Virus record (IMG/VR): IMGVR_UViG_3300009008_000230 | Coordinates: 1-25,012 of that record | Length of the DNA: 25,012 bases | Strand: one strand, 5' to 3' | From: a virus | Shown here: in pieces, positions 17,406 through 22,832 of the stretch | Layout of the letters: every line of letters starts with the position of its first letter | Position numbering within the stretch: position 1 is the first letter of the stretch | Notes under the pieces: generated by a model | Seen by the model: the letters and a program-made list of their open reading frames with translations, nothing else | Database searches by the model: none | What the model was told of the DNA's origin: nothing | Program-made: the position numbers and the translations under genes

Positions 17406-17726
17406 ATGGCATTATCTATACTGGAAACCATAGGCATCGTATCGGCTGTAGTTATTCCGTGGCTTATATGGGAGTGGCGTAAGATGGCTATGATTAAAAA
17501 GCTTGTTGATATGCACGAGGCGCCGGATCAATACGGGTTTGGCACGGGCGGCACCAACAGCATCCTGTCAAAGCAGACTACCGCTCTCAGCCAGATCATG
17601 ACTGACCAGCACCGCAGTACGGAGAAGTTGGTAGAGGCAGTGGACGATCTGACGCACTATATCCGCTGGTTCACCCACGAACAGACCGGGCGGCAACCGC
17701 CACCACCGTTAAAGGATTCAGGGTAG
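17406..17726 (+). CDS. Single-span membrane protein, lysis-block unknown
   Basis: 106 residues. An N-terminal hydrophobic segment (ILETIGIVSAVVIPWLIW, ~5-22) is followed by a basic stretch, then a polar helical part (residues ~55-92) and a Pro-rich end (RQPPPPLKDSG). The start has AAGGA about 10 nt upstream. It sits between the holin-like and spanin-like genes, so it may be an inner-membrane lysis accessory or second holin. No family is recognised; the single span and helical tail would also suit a spanin-like protein. Confidence 0.64.
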   Translation: MALSILETIGIVSAVVIPWLIWEWRKMAMIKKLVDMHEAPDQYGFGTGGTNSILSKQTTALSQIMTDQHRSTEKLVEAVDDLTHYIRWFTHEQTGRQPPPPLKDSG

Positions 17727-17735
17727 AATGACGCC

Positions 17736-18065
17736 ATGAACATACCAGTCAAGGACATTGTCGTAACAGCATCCGGGGCCGTATTGGTGGCCGCAGTGCT
17801 GTGGCTTGCGGCAAACATGGTATTTGCCAGTGACCTGAAGCAGGTTGAAAAGGACATAGAAACAGCCAGAACAGAAGTGACGGGAGAAGTGAACGAGGTA
17901 AAGCAGATTGTGCTACGCAGGGAACTTCGGGATATCTCCCGAGATTTGCGTATGCTCGACGCCCAGGCTGACCTTTCGCCGGCAGAGTCCAGTTATCGCG
18001 CCCAGCTTGAAACTGACCTTGACGTTGCCCAGACCCAGATGGATGAGATTCTCGATGACGATTAG
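17736..18065 (+). CDS. Spanin-like (Rz-type) membrane protein candidate
   Basis: 109 residues. A single N-terminal hydrophobic segment (~8-30: IVVTASGAVLVAAVLWLAANMVF) is followed by a long charged coiled-coil-like region (LKQVEKDIETARTEVTGEVN, then KQIVLRRELRDISRDLRMLD). This is the layout of inner-membrane spanin subunits, which link inner and outer membranes in the last step of lysis of Gram-negative cells. No outer-membrane lipoprotein partner is evident nearby, so the call is tentative. Its final codons and TAG stop lie in the first copy of a 15-bp repeat (18058-18072) and overlap the methyltransferase start. Confidence 0.6.
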   Translation: MNIPVKDIVVTASGAVLVAAVLWLAANMVFASDLKQVEKDIETARTEVTGEVNEVKQIVLRRELRDISRDLRMLDAQADLSPAESSYRAQLETDLDVAQTQMDEILDDD

Positions 18066-18621
18066 GGCAATTGATGTCCACCGTATTGTTCTGCCTCCTG
18101 TTTTGGATGCCTGTTGTTCAACTCGGATGATGTGGTTCGATAAACAAGATACCCGCGCCCTATACATAGACAAAAGGAAGGGGACAAGAGTGATCGATGT
18201 TGGAACGCCAGGAACAAAAGGCAGAAAGCCAAAAACGGTTGCGCCTGATGTCTTGGCAGATTTTCGGGAAATGCCATTCCCTGACGAGTCATTTGACCAT
18301 GTGGTTTTCGATCCTCCGCACTTCTATAAAGGCGCAGGGAAAACGGGAAGAATCGCATTCGATTTTGGACTACTGGAAGAAACATGGCGCGATGATTTAC
18401 GGCAAGGATTCGCCGAGTGCTTCCGAGTGCTGCGGGATCGTGGAACGCTGATTTTTAAATGGTGCGAAGTGGAAACTCCATTACGCGAAGTATTGGCACT
18501 TACGCCAGAAAAACCACTTTACGGTCACCGAAGCGGCAAGAAGGCAATGACACATTGGGTGGCATTCATTAAGCAGAACAAAGAGCTGAGTGGCGGAACG
18601 TCCACTCAAGCGGGAAGTTAA
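18055..18621 (+). CDS. Class I SAM-dependent methyltransferase-like protein
   Basis: 188 residues from the ATG at 18055, inside the end of the preceding gene; the frame is open from 17908, but homology-like sequence begins near 18055. LDACCSTRMMWFD (17-29) and PFPDESFDHVVFDPPHF (74-90) are hallmarks of a small phage methyltransferase group: the DPPHF sequence corresponds to the DPPY-type catalytic motif. ECFRVLRDRGTLIFKWCEVE and PLYGHRSGKKAMTHW are also typical. Such enzymes probably methylate DNA bases and may protect phage DNA. The substrate is unknown. It is the last plus-strand gene of the late block and is bracketed by 15-bp direct repeats, suggesting insertion as a unit. Confidence 0.78.
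   Translation: MTIRAIDVHRIVLPPVLDACCSTRMMWFDKQDTRALYIDKRKGTRVIDVGTPGTKGRKPKTVAPDVLADFREMPFPDESFDHVVFDPPHFYKGAGKTGRIAFDFGLLEETWRDDLRQGFAECFRVLRDRGTLIFKWCEVETPLREVLALTPEKPLYGHRSGKKAMTHWVAFIKQNKELSGGTSTQAGS
18058..18072 (+). repeat. 15-bp direct repeat, left copy
   Basis: The sequence acgattagggcaatt occurs here and exactly at 18675-18689. This copy contains the spanin-like gene's TAG stop and the start region of the methyltransferase. Confidence 0.85.
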
Positions 18622-18627
18622 AATTTA

Positions 18628-18648
18628 GGTTGCGTGAGGTGCGCGACC
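18628..18648 (+). terminator. Possible weak bidirectional terminator in the convergent gap
   Basis: A 7-bp stem (18628-18634 with 18642-18648, one G-U pair) with a 7-nt loop lies 6 bp past the methyltransferase stop. The flanks are A/T-rich (aaaattta on the left, atttaaag on the right) but lack a clean T run, so function is uncertain. A stop signal would be expected here because the late plus-strand genes meet the minus-strand operon. Confidence 0.3.
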
Positions 18649-18674
18649 ATTTAAAGAAAACACCCATTGGGTAT

Positions 18675-18689
18675 ACGATTAGGGCAATT
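18675..18689 (+). repeat. 15-bp direct repeat, right copy
   Basis: Exact second copy of acgattagggcaatt, 617 bp from the left copy. It sits between the methyltransferase stop (18621) and the stop of the minus-strand zinc-finger-like gene (18699). Confidence 0.85.
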
Positions 18690-18698
18690 TAAGACGTT

Positions 18699-18992
18699 TT
18701 ACCCCTCAGACGGGCAATCCTTGGTATTTTTAGATATCGTCGCTTCTACCCCCCGTTTTCGACCCCCAAATGGACGATTTGGCCCCAACCAGAAGCCCAG
18801 ATCAGTCAAATACCAGTTTTCCTCTGCCATCCATGCTTTATTCCGGCATTTGCGGTCTGCGCCGGGGCCGTAGCGGTGAGCATCAAACCAGTGGGTAGAG
18901 TTGAAAAACTCCCCGCAGGTGCGGCATAAGCATCGTCTGTGGGTCAGATGTTCCATTCTCGGGTCTGCGTTTTGTTCTGCCCATGTGGTCAT
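18699..18992 (-). CDS. Small zinc-finger-like phage protein, 97 aa
   Basis: The frame is open from 19070, but the start is placed at the ATG at 18992, just after the upstream gene's TGA. The protein has CLCRTCGEFFNSTHWFDAHR (residues 21-40) and a later Cys-49. Cys-23, Cys-26, His-39 and Cys-49 (or His-34) could bind zinc. This CxxC...FDAHR...C arrangement recurs in small unannotated phage proteins. It is the last gene of the minus-strand operon and could be a DNA-binding or regulatory factor; function is unknown. Confidence 0.66.
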   Translation of the reverse strand: MTTWAEQNADPRMEHLTHRRCLCRTCGEFFNSTHWFDAHRYGPGADRKCRNKAWMAEENWYLTDLGFWLGPNRPFGGRKRGVEATISKNTKDCPSEG

Positions 18993-18993
18993 A

Positions 18994-19305
18994 TCAGTAC
19001 CAATTCTCCACGGTAAACAGAAGCACCTGGATCTCACCGGGCTCCTCGACCACAAATACCGGCACTCCACGCTCCCTGGCAGCAGCGAAATACTTCTCCT
19101 GCCCGTCCCGTAATTTCTTCCCGGGCATCTTCACCTCCACCTCGAACAGAATCCCCTTGTAGTCACAGCGCAGATCAGGCAAATCCTTCTGGGCTATCTT
19201 GCGTACCGTGACGCCTCTGGCCTCCAGTTCATGGATAACGGCTGGCTCGTTCTGGTCGCGCTTACCCACCATTACGTTTCGCCGGCTGTGTGTGTTGTTG
19301 CCCAT
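18994..19305 (-). CDS. VRR-NUC domain nuclease
   Basis: 103 residues. The core LPDLRCDYKGILFEVEVKMP (42-61) gives the PD-(D/E)xK pattern with Asp-44, Glu-57 and Lys-59. The following LRDGQEKYFAAARERGVPVF (65-84) is the helix-plus-strand typical of VRR-NUC proteins, with Gln-69 conserved in the family. These small phage nucleases resemble Holliday-junction resolvases and may act in replication or recombination. Length is normal for a stand-alone domain. It lies between a small unknown gene (44-bp overlap) and the zinc-finger-like gene in the minus-strand operon. Confidence 0.85.
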   Translation of the reverse strand: MGNNTHSRRNVMVGKRDQNEPAVIHELEARGVTVRKIAQKDLPDLRCDYKGILFEVEVKMPGKKLRDGQEKYFAAARERGVPVFVVEEPGEIQVLLFTVENWY

Positions 19306-19447
19306 TTTGCCCCCTGACTGCTGCTATATATTCATTATAACCGCACTCCCAAAATGCTCCCCACTTCTCCGCCTCCCCATCAAACCCCAGTAATCTGAGC
19401 CGCCAGACGTTCCTGGCATCTTGGGTTTTGACTTCATCGATCAGCAT
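19262..19447 (-). CDS. Small hypothetical protein, 61 aa
   Basis: From the ATG at 19447 (a TTG at 19465 is also possible), encoding 61 residues beginning MLIDEVKTQDARNVWRLRL. The sequence is Trp- and acid-rich (GFDGEAEKWGAFWECGYNEY) with a polar tail overlapping the VRR-NUC gene by 44 bp. No family is recognised and no strong ribosome-binding site is visible. It fills the gap between the replication-like and VRR-NUC genes in the same direction, which supports it being real, but a spurious frame is possible. Confidence 0.45.
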   Translation of the reverse strand: MLIDEVKTQDARNVWRLRLLGFDGEAEKWGAFWECGYNEYIAAVRGQNGQQHTQPAKRNGG

Positions 19448-19515
19448 CTGGAGATATAGATTCAATCTTGTTAGCTAGTTGATTTCATCTCTGTATTGCT
19501 CCCGTATGTTTAACA

Positions 19516-19995
19516 TTAAAATGGGCAAGATGGCCCCTCAAGATACTGATGCGCGCTGGAGTGAAGCTGTTGTAAATGGAAATTGTACTTGTCAGGGATG
19601 CCGCGCACCATGAAGTTTTTTGTCCAGATCAGTTTGGATAATTGCTCAGTGGTGAAGTTAACTCCGTTAGTATCCTGAATGCAGACGTTGACTGCTTTGG
19701 CCGCTCCCAGTAAACCAGCATGAGGCACAGTCGGGTCTTCAGGTGGAGCCTCTGACTTGTACTCCCGGTCAGGCATTTCCACCTCGTCATCCCACCTGCC
19801 GGCGTTGAGCCAGCTTGCCGGGTGCGGGATGAACTTCCTCTCTTTGCCAATCCAGACAAAGCGCACCTGGCGCTCAACCGCAGCGATAATAGTGTCGGCA
19901 ATATCGTCGCAGTTCAGTTTGTCCCATGCTTTCTTGGCCGGGGCTTTGGCTATCTTGCGGGGCCAAACGGTCCAGAAATCATCAAATCGGTTCAT
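19516..19995 (-). CDS. Phage replication protein-like (O/DnaT-type region)
   Basis: 159 residues starting MNRFDDFWTVWPRK, with IAKAPAKKAWDKL (15-27). This FWxxxPRK...KxxAxxAWxKL motif, followed by FIPHPASWLNAGRWDDE (54-70), is common in phage replication or helicase-loader-type proteins, usually placed after an N-terminal winged-helix DNA-binding domain. That domain is absent here, but the gene directly upstream encodes a separate HTH protein, so the two may work together as a split initiator. The start overlaps the HTH gene's stop (ATGA). The exact function is inferred. Confidence 0.68.
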   Translation of the reverse strand: MNRFDDFWTVWPRKIAKAPAKKAWDKLNCDDIADTIIAAVERQVRFVWIGKERKFIPHPASWLNAGRWDDEVEMPDREYKSEAPPEDPTVPHAGLLGAAKAVNVCIQDTNGVNFTTEQLSKLIWTKNFMVRGIPDKYNFHLQQLHSSAHQYLEGPSCPF

Positions 19996-20210
19996 GCTGC
20001 CTCCAAGCGGTATTCCATCACGCTGACCTTCTCACCAAATCGGTTGGTGACTTTCACCCGTTCTCGAGCAATTGTGTGGCCGAGGTTCTCAAGATCGATA
20101 ACCCTGGCTGAGAGTTCAACAATGCCAAGTTGGTTGAATGACTGCAGCCGGGTTAGCGTCCTGCCCTGCTCCAGATGATCCAGTAGCCGTTGTGCTTGGG
20201 TGCTTTTCAT
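19992..20210 (-). CDS. HTH_39-like winged-helix DNA-binding protein
   Basis: I place the start at the ATG at 20210, preceded by GGAGAAAGAG, giving 72 residues (MKSTQAQRLLDHLEQGRTLT...). The pattern LLDHLEQGRTLTRLQSFNQL followed by ARVIDLENLGHTIARERVKV and EYRLEAA matches the HTH_39 family of small phage and mobile-element winged-helix proteins: an ~70-aa domain with a recognition helix and a beta wing. It probably binds DNA in replication initiation or regulation. It overlaps the HNH gene upstream and the replication-like gene downstream by 4 bp each. Confidence 0.78.
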   Translation of the reverse strand: MKSTQAQRLLDHLEQGRTLTRLQSFNQLGIVELSARVIDLENLGHTIARERVKVTNRFGEKVSVMEYRLEAA

Positions 20211-20590
20211 CTCTTTCTCCAATCGGTTTGATTCCAATTACCTTTGCCAATATTGCAGTCCTCACAAAGAACCTGCAGATTGGTGATCTGCAATTCCAAT
20301 TCGGGATATTTGGATCGCGGCTTTATGTGGTCAACGTGCATTCGACCTTCTTTTGTTCTGCAGCAAGCACATTTTCTGCCTTGCTCATCAAGTACTCGAT
20401 AACGTAATTCCAGCCATTTTCGGCTGTTGAAAAATGTTTCTTTTGCTGGTTTGTGCTTTGATTTCTTCTCGCTATATTTTTTTGCATACCTTTTTGCGGC
20501 TCTTCGTTTCTTTGCAAGCCTTTCACAGTCATTTGCTCCCTGTTCATTTGGGTTGAAGAATCCCTTAACTGAAGTATTGCTTATTCCCAT
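20207..20590 (-). CDS. HNH endonuclease
   Basis: 127 residues: a basic helical N-terminus, then KWLELRYRVLDEQGRKCACC (58-77), RMHVDHIKPRSKYPE (83-97) and NLQVLCEDCNIGKGN (104-118). The zinc-binding CxxC pairs (Cys-74/77 and Cys-109/112) and the catalytic His in HVDHI are intact. The closest recalled group is 5-methylcytosine-type and other phage-encoded HNH nucleases. It heads the minus-strand operon. Possible roles are DNA processing, homing or host DNA degradation. No strong Shine-Dalgarno sequence is seen upstream of this start. Confidence 0.86.
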   Translation of the reverse strand: MGISNTSVKGFFNPNEQGANDCERLAKKRRAAKRYAKKYSEKKSKHKPAKETFFNSRKWLELRYRVLDEQGRKCACCRTKEGRMHVDHIKPRSKYPELELQITNLQVLCEDCNIGKGNWNQTDWRKR

Positions 20591-20795
20591 TTGCTTGCTT
20601 GTCTATCCCTTTCGGTTTGAGGTGCGCCCCCCTACCCCCCACAGCCTTTTGTGTGAAGGTAGAACGGCAACTATCCCTTTTCGGAGTCGTTAGCGCCTCA
20701 TCAGTATGGTTGACGCGCCTGATGGATTTAACCCCTACGCGCCCTCTTTAACGGGAGGGATGACCTGCTGGACTTATTTGGATATGGATGTATAA

Positions 20796-20825
20796 AATAG
20801 GTCAGCACGGCAATAATAGGTCAGC
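20796..20825 (+). repeat. AATAGGTCAGC direct repeats
   Basis: Two exact 11-bp copies (20796-20806, 20815-20825) with starts 19 bp apart; an inverted TGACCT lies nearby at 20761-20766. They could be iterons or operator half-sites for the HTH proteins encoded alongside. Confidence 0.7.
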
Positions 20826-20865
20826 GCCTCCCTTGCCGTCAAGTCACCACCAACGCAGTGACATC

Positions 20866-20905
20866 AAAAGCCCCGGCGGTCCATGATCGTTCGGGGCTTT
20901 TCTTT
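20866..20905. terminator. Intrinsic terminator, possibly bidirectional
   Basis: A perfect 10-bp stem AAAAGCCCCG/CGGGGCTTTT (20866-20875 with 20892-20901) with a 16-nt loop. The T tract is longer rightward (TTTTCTTT); leftward there are four T's. It can end leftward transcription from the regulator/60-aa gene pair and a possible rightward small RNA. Confidence 0.8.
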
Positions 20906-20987
20906 GTGTCCCATACCGTTCTATGCCGTCCAACTGTAGTTAACATGAACCCGCACAACTTTCACCGGCTTCCACCCGTGAGGTTCA

Positions 20988-21170
20988 TCACACATTCTCC
21001 TCAATGAATTCCTCTGTTGCTTTCAAGATGTCAATGATCCTCAACCTGTCCAAATTGTGCAGGGGACTACCATCTGTCGCTTTGAGTATCTGCTTTGCCC
21101 GTGCAATCTCTTCCAGAATGTCAGGTTCATCATCGAATGGTGATGCCGTTTTCCACTGGTCGTAACTCAT
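20988..21170 (-). CDS. Small acidic hypothetical protein, 60 aa
   Basis: 60 residues beginning MSYDQWKTASPFDDEPDILE, helical and acidic, ending in EEFIEENV, with no membrane segment or known motif. Its ATG overlaps the stop of the Cro/C1-like regulator (ATGA), so the two are translated together from a leftward transcript that probably ends at the 20866-20901 terminator. It may be an anti-repressor-like partner or an unrelated small phage protein; function is unknown. Confidence 0.68.
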   Translation of the reverse strand: MSYDQWKTASPFDDEPDILEEIARAKQILKATDGSPLHNLDRLRIIDILKATEEFIEENV

Positions 21171-21349
21171 TTCGCCTCCTCCCTCGCCACGATCCGCTCG
21201 AGCTTCTTGCCTCTGGAGTAGCTCATCTCCATCTTGCCTGTCGCCCAGCGGCTAATTGTGGGCTGTGCTGCTCCCATTCTTTTTTGTAGCTCGTTGCTGC
21301 TCATCAGCTTGAGAGCCTTTCGTACCAACGGTTGTGTGTAATTTCTCAT
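21167..21349 (-). CDS. Cro/C1-type HTH transcriptional regulator
   Basis: 60 residues. SSNELQKRMGAAQPTISRWA (17-36) is a clear helix-turn-helix with the PTISRW recognition helix of Cro/C1 proteins, and the protein is of Cro-like size without a dimerisation/autocleavage domain. Its gene runs divergently from the rightward early operon, and the intervening ~90 bp contains a strong promoter and AT-rich repeats likely to be its operator. It probably represses early transcription or its own promoter. Confidence 0.85.
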   Translation of the reverse strand: MRNYTQPLVRKALKLMSSNELQKRMGAAQPTISRWATGKMEMSYSRGKKLERIVAREEAK

Positions 21350-21365
21350 ATTTCACCTTATATAC

Positions 21366-21394
21366 TTGACGCTATATATCGAAGTTGCTATATT
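21366..21394 (+). promoter_or_regulatory. Strong sigma70-type promoter for the early operon
   Basis: TTGACG (21366-21371) and TATATT (21389-21394) are separated by exactly 17 bp. It points at the gene starting 21438. GCTATAT occurs at 21371-21377 and again at 21387-21393, overlapping the -35 end and the -10, and is a plausible operator for the adjacent Cro-like protein. On the minus strand, TATATA near 21359-21364 may be part of the divergent promoter. Confidence 0.82.
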
Positions 21395-21437
21395 CTCATC
21401 TCGCCTTACAGAAAACAACCTTTTCGGGAGAAAGGAA

Positions 21438-21599
21438 ATGACTACTAACGAAGCACGAAGAACCCTCGAAATGTACGCATCCCGTGAGGAGGCCGTTTCC
21501 GCTCAGGATGTTGAGTCTTGGGATGAGGTCTGGCAAATAGCCTGGGAGGATGAACCCACCCACTTCGATGTGGCCGGTGGGAGTTACCACTTCGGGTAG
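21438..21599 (+). CDS. Small acidic early protein, 53 aa
   Basis: The frame is open from 21366, but translation must start downstream of the promoter, at the ATG at 21438, preceded by a good GGGAGAAAGG. The 53-residue product (MTTNEARRTLEMYASREEAV...) is acidic and Trp-rich in the middle (SWDEVWQIAWEDEP) and has no known domain. As the first gene behind a strong phage promoter it may be a host take-over or counter-defence protein; that is inference from position. Confidence 0.68.
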   Translation: MTTNEARRTLEMYASREEAVSAQDVESWDEVWQIAWEDEPTHFDVAGGSYHFG

Positions 21600-21678
21600 C
21601 GGTTATTCGAGCAAGGCGCAGCAGACGCTCGCTCACTGGCCGATCATGCCACCAGACACAGCACATCGGGAGATCAGC

Positions 21679-22089
21679 ATGAACTCAACACCAAACCTCG
21701 GCACCGACCCGCGCAACAACAGCGCACTGTTCGATCAAGCGGCAAGGGACGCTCGCCGTCTGGCAGAGCGAGTAGTAGCCAAGCAAAAGGCTCTGCCGCC
21801 AGTTGACGATAAGCGCACAGAACTTGTTCAGGAGTTTCGCGACGAACTGCGCGCCAGCGAGTCATGGCGCAATGACATTACCGGAGAGGCCACTGTCGGC
21901 CGCGAGCAGCGAATCATCAAAGCCTACCTTTCAGGCGACATTCTGGAACTCGGCGCAATCCTGAACGAAGGGCTGAACTTTGAGTTTGAGGATGTCATCA
22001 AGCGCCGCCACAAGGCATGGACCGACGATCCGAGCAACGGTCCTGAAGCAGTAAACCCTGCTGACTATTACGCGGACCCACACAAATGA
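21679..22089 (+). CDS. Hypothetical early protein, 136 aa
   Basis: The frame extends left to 21550, but the ATG at 21679 follows GGGAGA and avoids overlapping the preceding gene. 136 residues, charged and helical: a basic helix (DARRLAERVVAKQKALPP), then RTELVQEFRDELRASESWR and AYLSGDILELGAILNEGLNF. No family is recognised and there is no membrane segment. It overlaps the following small gene by ATGA. Confidence 0.7.
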   Translation: MNSTPNLGTDPRNNSALFDQAARDARRLAERVVAKQKALPPVDDKRTELVQEFRDELRASESWRNDITGEATVGREQRIIKAYLSGDILELGAILNEGLNFEFEDVIKRRHKAWTDDPSNGPEAVNPADYYADPHK

Positions 22090-22208
22090 ACGTCCGCGAC
22101 CGACTCAAAGAACGTGATCGACTTTTGCGCGAGTACCGCAAAGCCGGGAAATCGAAAGACTGGATCAAATCATGGTTAAGAGGCTGGAAAGCAGGAGGCC
22201 GGAAATGA
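22086..22208 (+). CDS. Very small basic protein, 40 aa
   Basis: A 40-codon frame from the ATG overlapping the previous TGA (ATGA), ending at a TGA that overlaps the next ATG. The protein is strongly basic with several Trp (MNVRDRLKERDRLLREYRKA; SKDWIKSWLRGWKAGGRK). It would suit a nucleic-acid-binding peptide. Tight coupling to both neighbours supports it, but small size limits certainty. Confidence 0.55.
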   Translation: MNVRDRLKERDRLLREYRKAGKSKDWIKSWLRGWKAGGRK

Positions 22209-22381
22209 GCAACCCTGCATTTAACGTGATGATCTACGAACTCGATCACGGCGACCGCTGCACCTTGCTTGAATACATTGACCCGGACTGGATATCTCAC
22301 TTCCCACCGGATCAGCCTGAGATTGGCCTTGAGTTTTACAAAGACGAGATAACGCCGGAAGTTATCAGGGAGGCGATATGA
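22205..22381 (+). CDS. Hypothetical early protein, 58 aa
   Basis: The start is the ATG at 22205, overlapping the preceding stop and preceded by GGAGGCCGG. The product of 58 residues (MSNPAFNVMIYELDHGDRCT...) is acidic, with aromatic residues (YIDPDWISHFPPDQPEIGLE). No motif is recognised. It overlaps the next gene by ATGA in the coupled early operon. Confidence 0.66.
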   Translation: MSNPAFNVMIYELDHGDRCTLLEYIDPDWISHFPPDQPEIGLEFYKDEITPEVIREAI

Positions 22382-22698
22382 GCCATTCATTCACAGTAGA
22401 CGTAAAACACCGCGATACAACGTACACCGTGACGGGCGAGTACACGGCAGGACGACCAATGCGTATGGCTGATATGCACCAACCAGGTGAACCGGCAGAA
22501 CCGCCTGAGATTGAGGTGCTGAAACTCGTATCTGACGATGGGCCGGAACCGCTCGACGATGACTACCCCGATCTGGTTGACGAGCTTTACGAGTACATTC
22601 TGATAGAGGCTGAAGATTACTTGACCGACCGAGCGCAAGCATGGGCTGAAGATGCCGCCGATGCAAAACGCGAACTAATACGGGAGCGCGAATTGTGA
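22378..22698 (+). CDS. Highly acidic early protein, 106 aa
   Basis: 106 residues. The N-terminal ~35 are beta-type (SHSFTVDVKHRDTTYTVTGE), followed by a very acidic middle (EPLDDDYPDLVDELYEYILI) and a charged helix (DYLTDRAQAWAEDAADAKRE). The density of Asp and Glu is reminiscent of DNA-mimic inhibitors, but I recognise no family. It overlaps its neighbours by 4 bp (ATGA upstream, GTGA downstream). Confidence 0.7.
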   Translation: MSHSFTVDVKHRDTTYTVTGEYTAGRPMRMADMHQPGEPAEPPEIEVLKLVSDDGPEPLDDDYPDLVDELYEYILIEAEDYLTDRAQAWAEDAADAKRELIREREL

Positions 22699-22832
22699 TC
22701 CACAAAGACTACGCCGACCGTTGGACAGACGAACGCAACGAATGGCTGCTCAACGATAACTCAGCGGCTATTGCCGGCTTCTTTTACGGCGCGTTAAGCG
22801 TGTTTGTGGCCTTTGTTGCGCTGGCGCAATGA
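22695..22832 (+). CDS. Small membrane protein, 45 aa
   Basis: A GTG start overlaps the preceding TGA. The 45-residue product has a charged N-terminus (MIHKDYADRWTDERNEWLLN) and a C-terminal hydrophobic segment (AAIAGFFYGALSVFVAFVAL, ~24-43). Its TGA overlaps the ATG of the ERF gene. A membrane anchor or early envelope factor is possible; no family is recognised. Confidence 0.55.
   Translation: MIHKDYADRWTDERNEWLLNDNSAAIAGFFYGALSVFVAFVALAQ

Larger units (their letters stand above)
20791..20905 (+). ncRNA. Candidate small RNA (promoter box, hairpins, terminator)
   Basis: A TATAAAAT box (20791-20798) is followed by three inverted repeats: ACGGCAA/TTGCCGT (20807-20813 with 20833-20839), GTCAC/GTGAC (20843-20847 with 20858-20862) and the 10-bp terminator stem at 20866-20901 with TTTTCTTT after it. 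No plus-strand gene lies upstream that would need this stop, so the simplest explanation for its rightward T tract is a ~100-nt RNA. The -35 region is poor, so this is tentative. Confidence 0.3.
20591..20987. other. ~400-bp non-coding control region
   Basis: No convincing gene is present on either strand. It lies between the HNH gene start and the end of the 60-aa minus-strand gene. Contents: a near-repeat of CTATCCCTTTCGG (20603-20615; 20671-20684 with one extra T), two exact AATAGGTCAGC repeats (20796-20806, 20815-20825), a TATAAAAT box at 20791-20798, and three consecutive hairpins ending in a terminator at 20866-20901. The leftward promoter for the HNH operon should be here, but I see no good consensus. 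Confidence 0.6.

Noticed and set aside
18667-18873. 68-aa plus-strand open frame after the methyltransferase
   Set aside because: It is opposite the minus-strand zinc-finger-like gene, whose CxxC...H motif is convincing, and has no ribosome-binding site.
20427-20693. 88-aa plus-strand open frame
   Set aside because: Its first part is opposite the HNH nuclease gene and the rest falls in the repeat-bearing control region; the Phe-rich translation reflects the complement of lysine codons.
20710-20738. TTGACG at 20710 as a rightward promoter
   Set aside because: No acceptable -10 hexamer lies 16-18 bp downstream.
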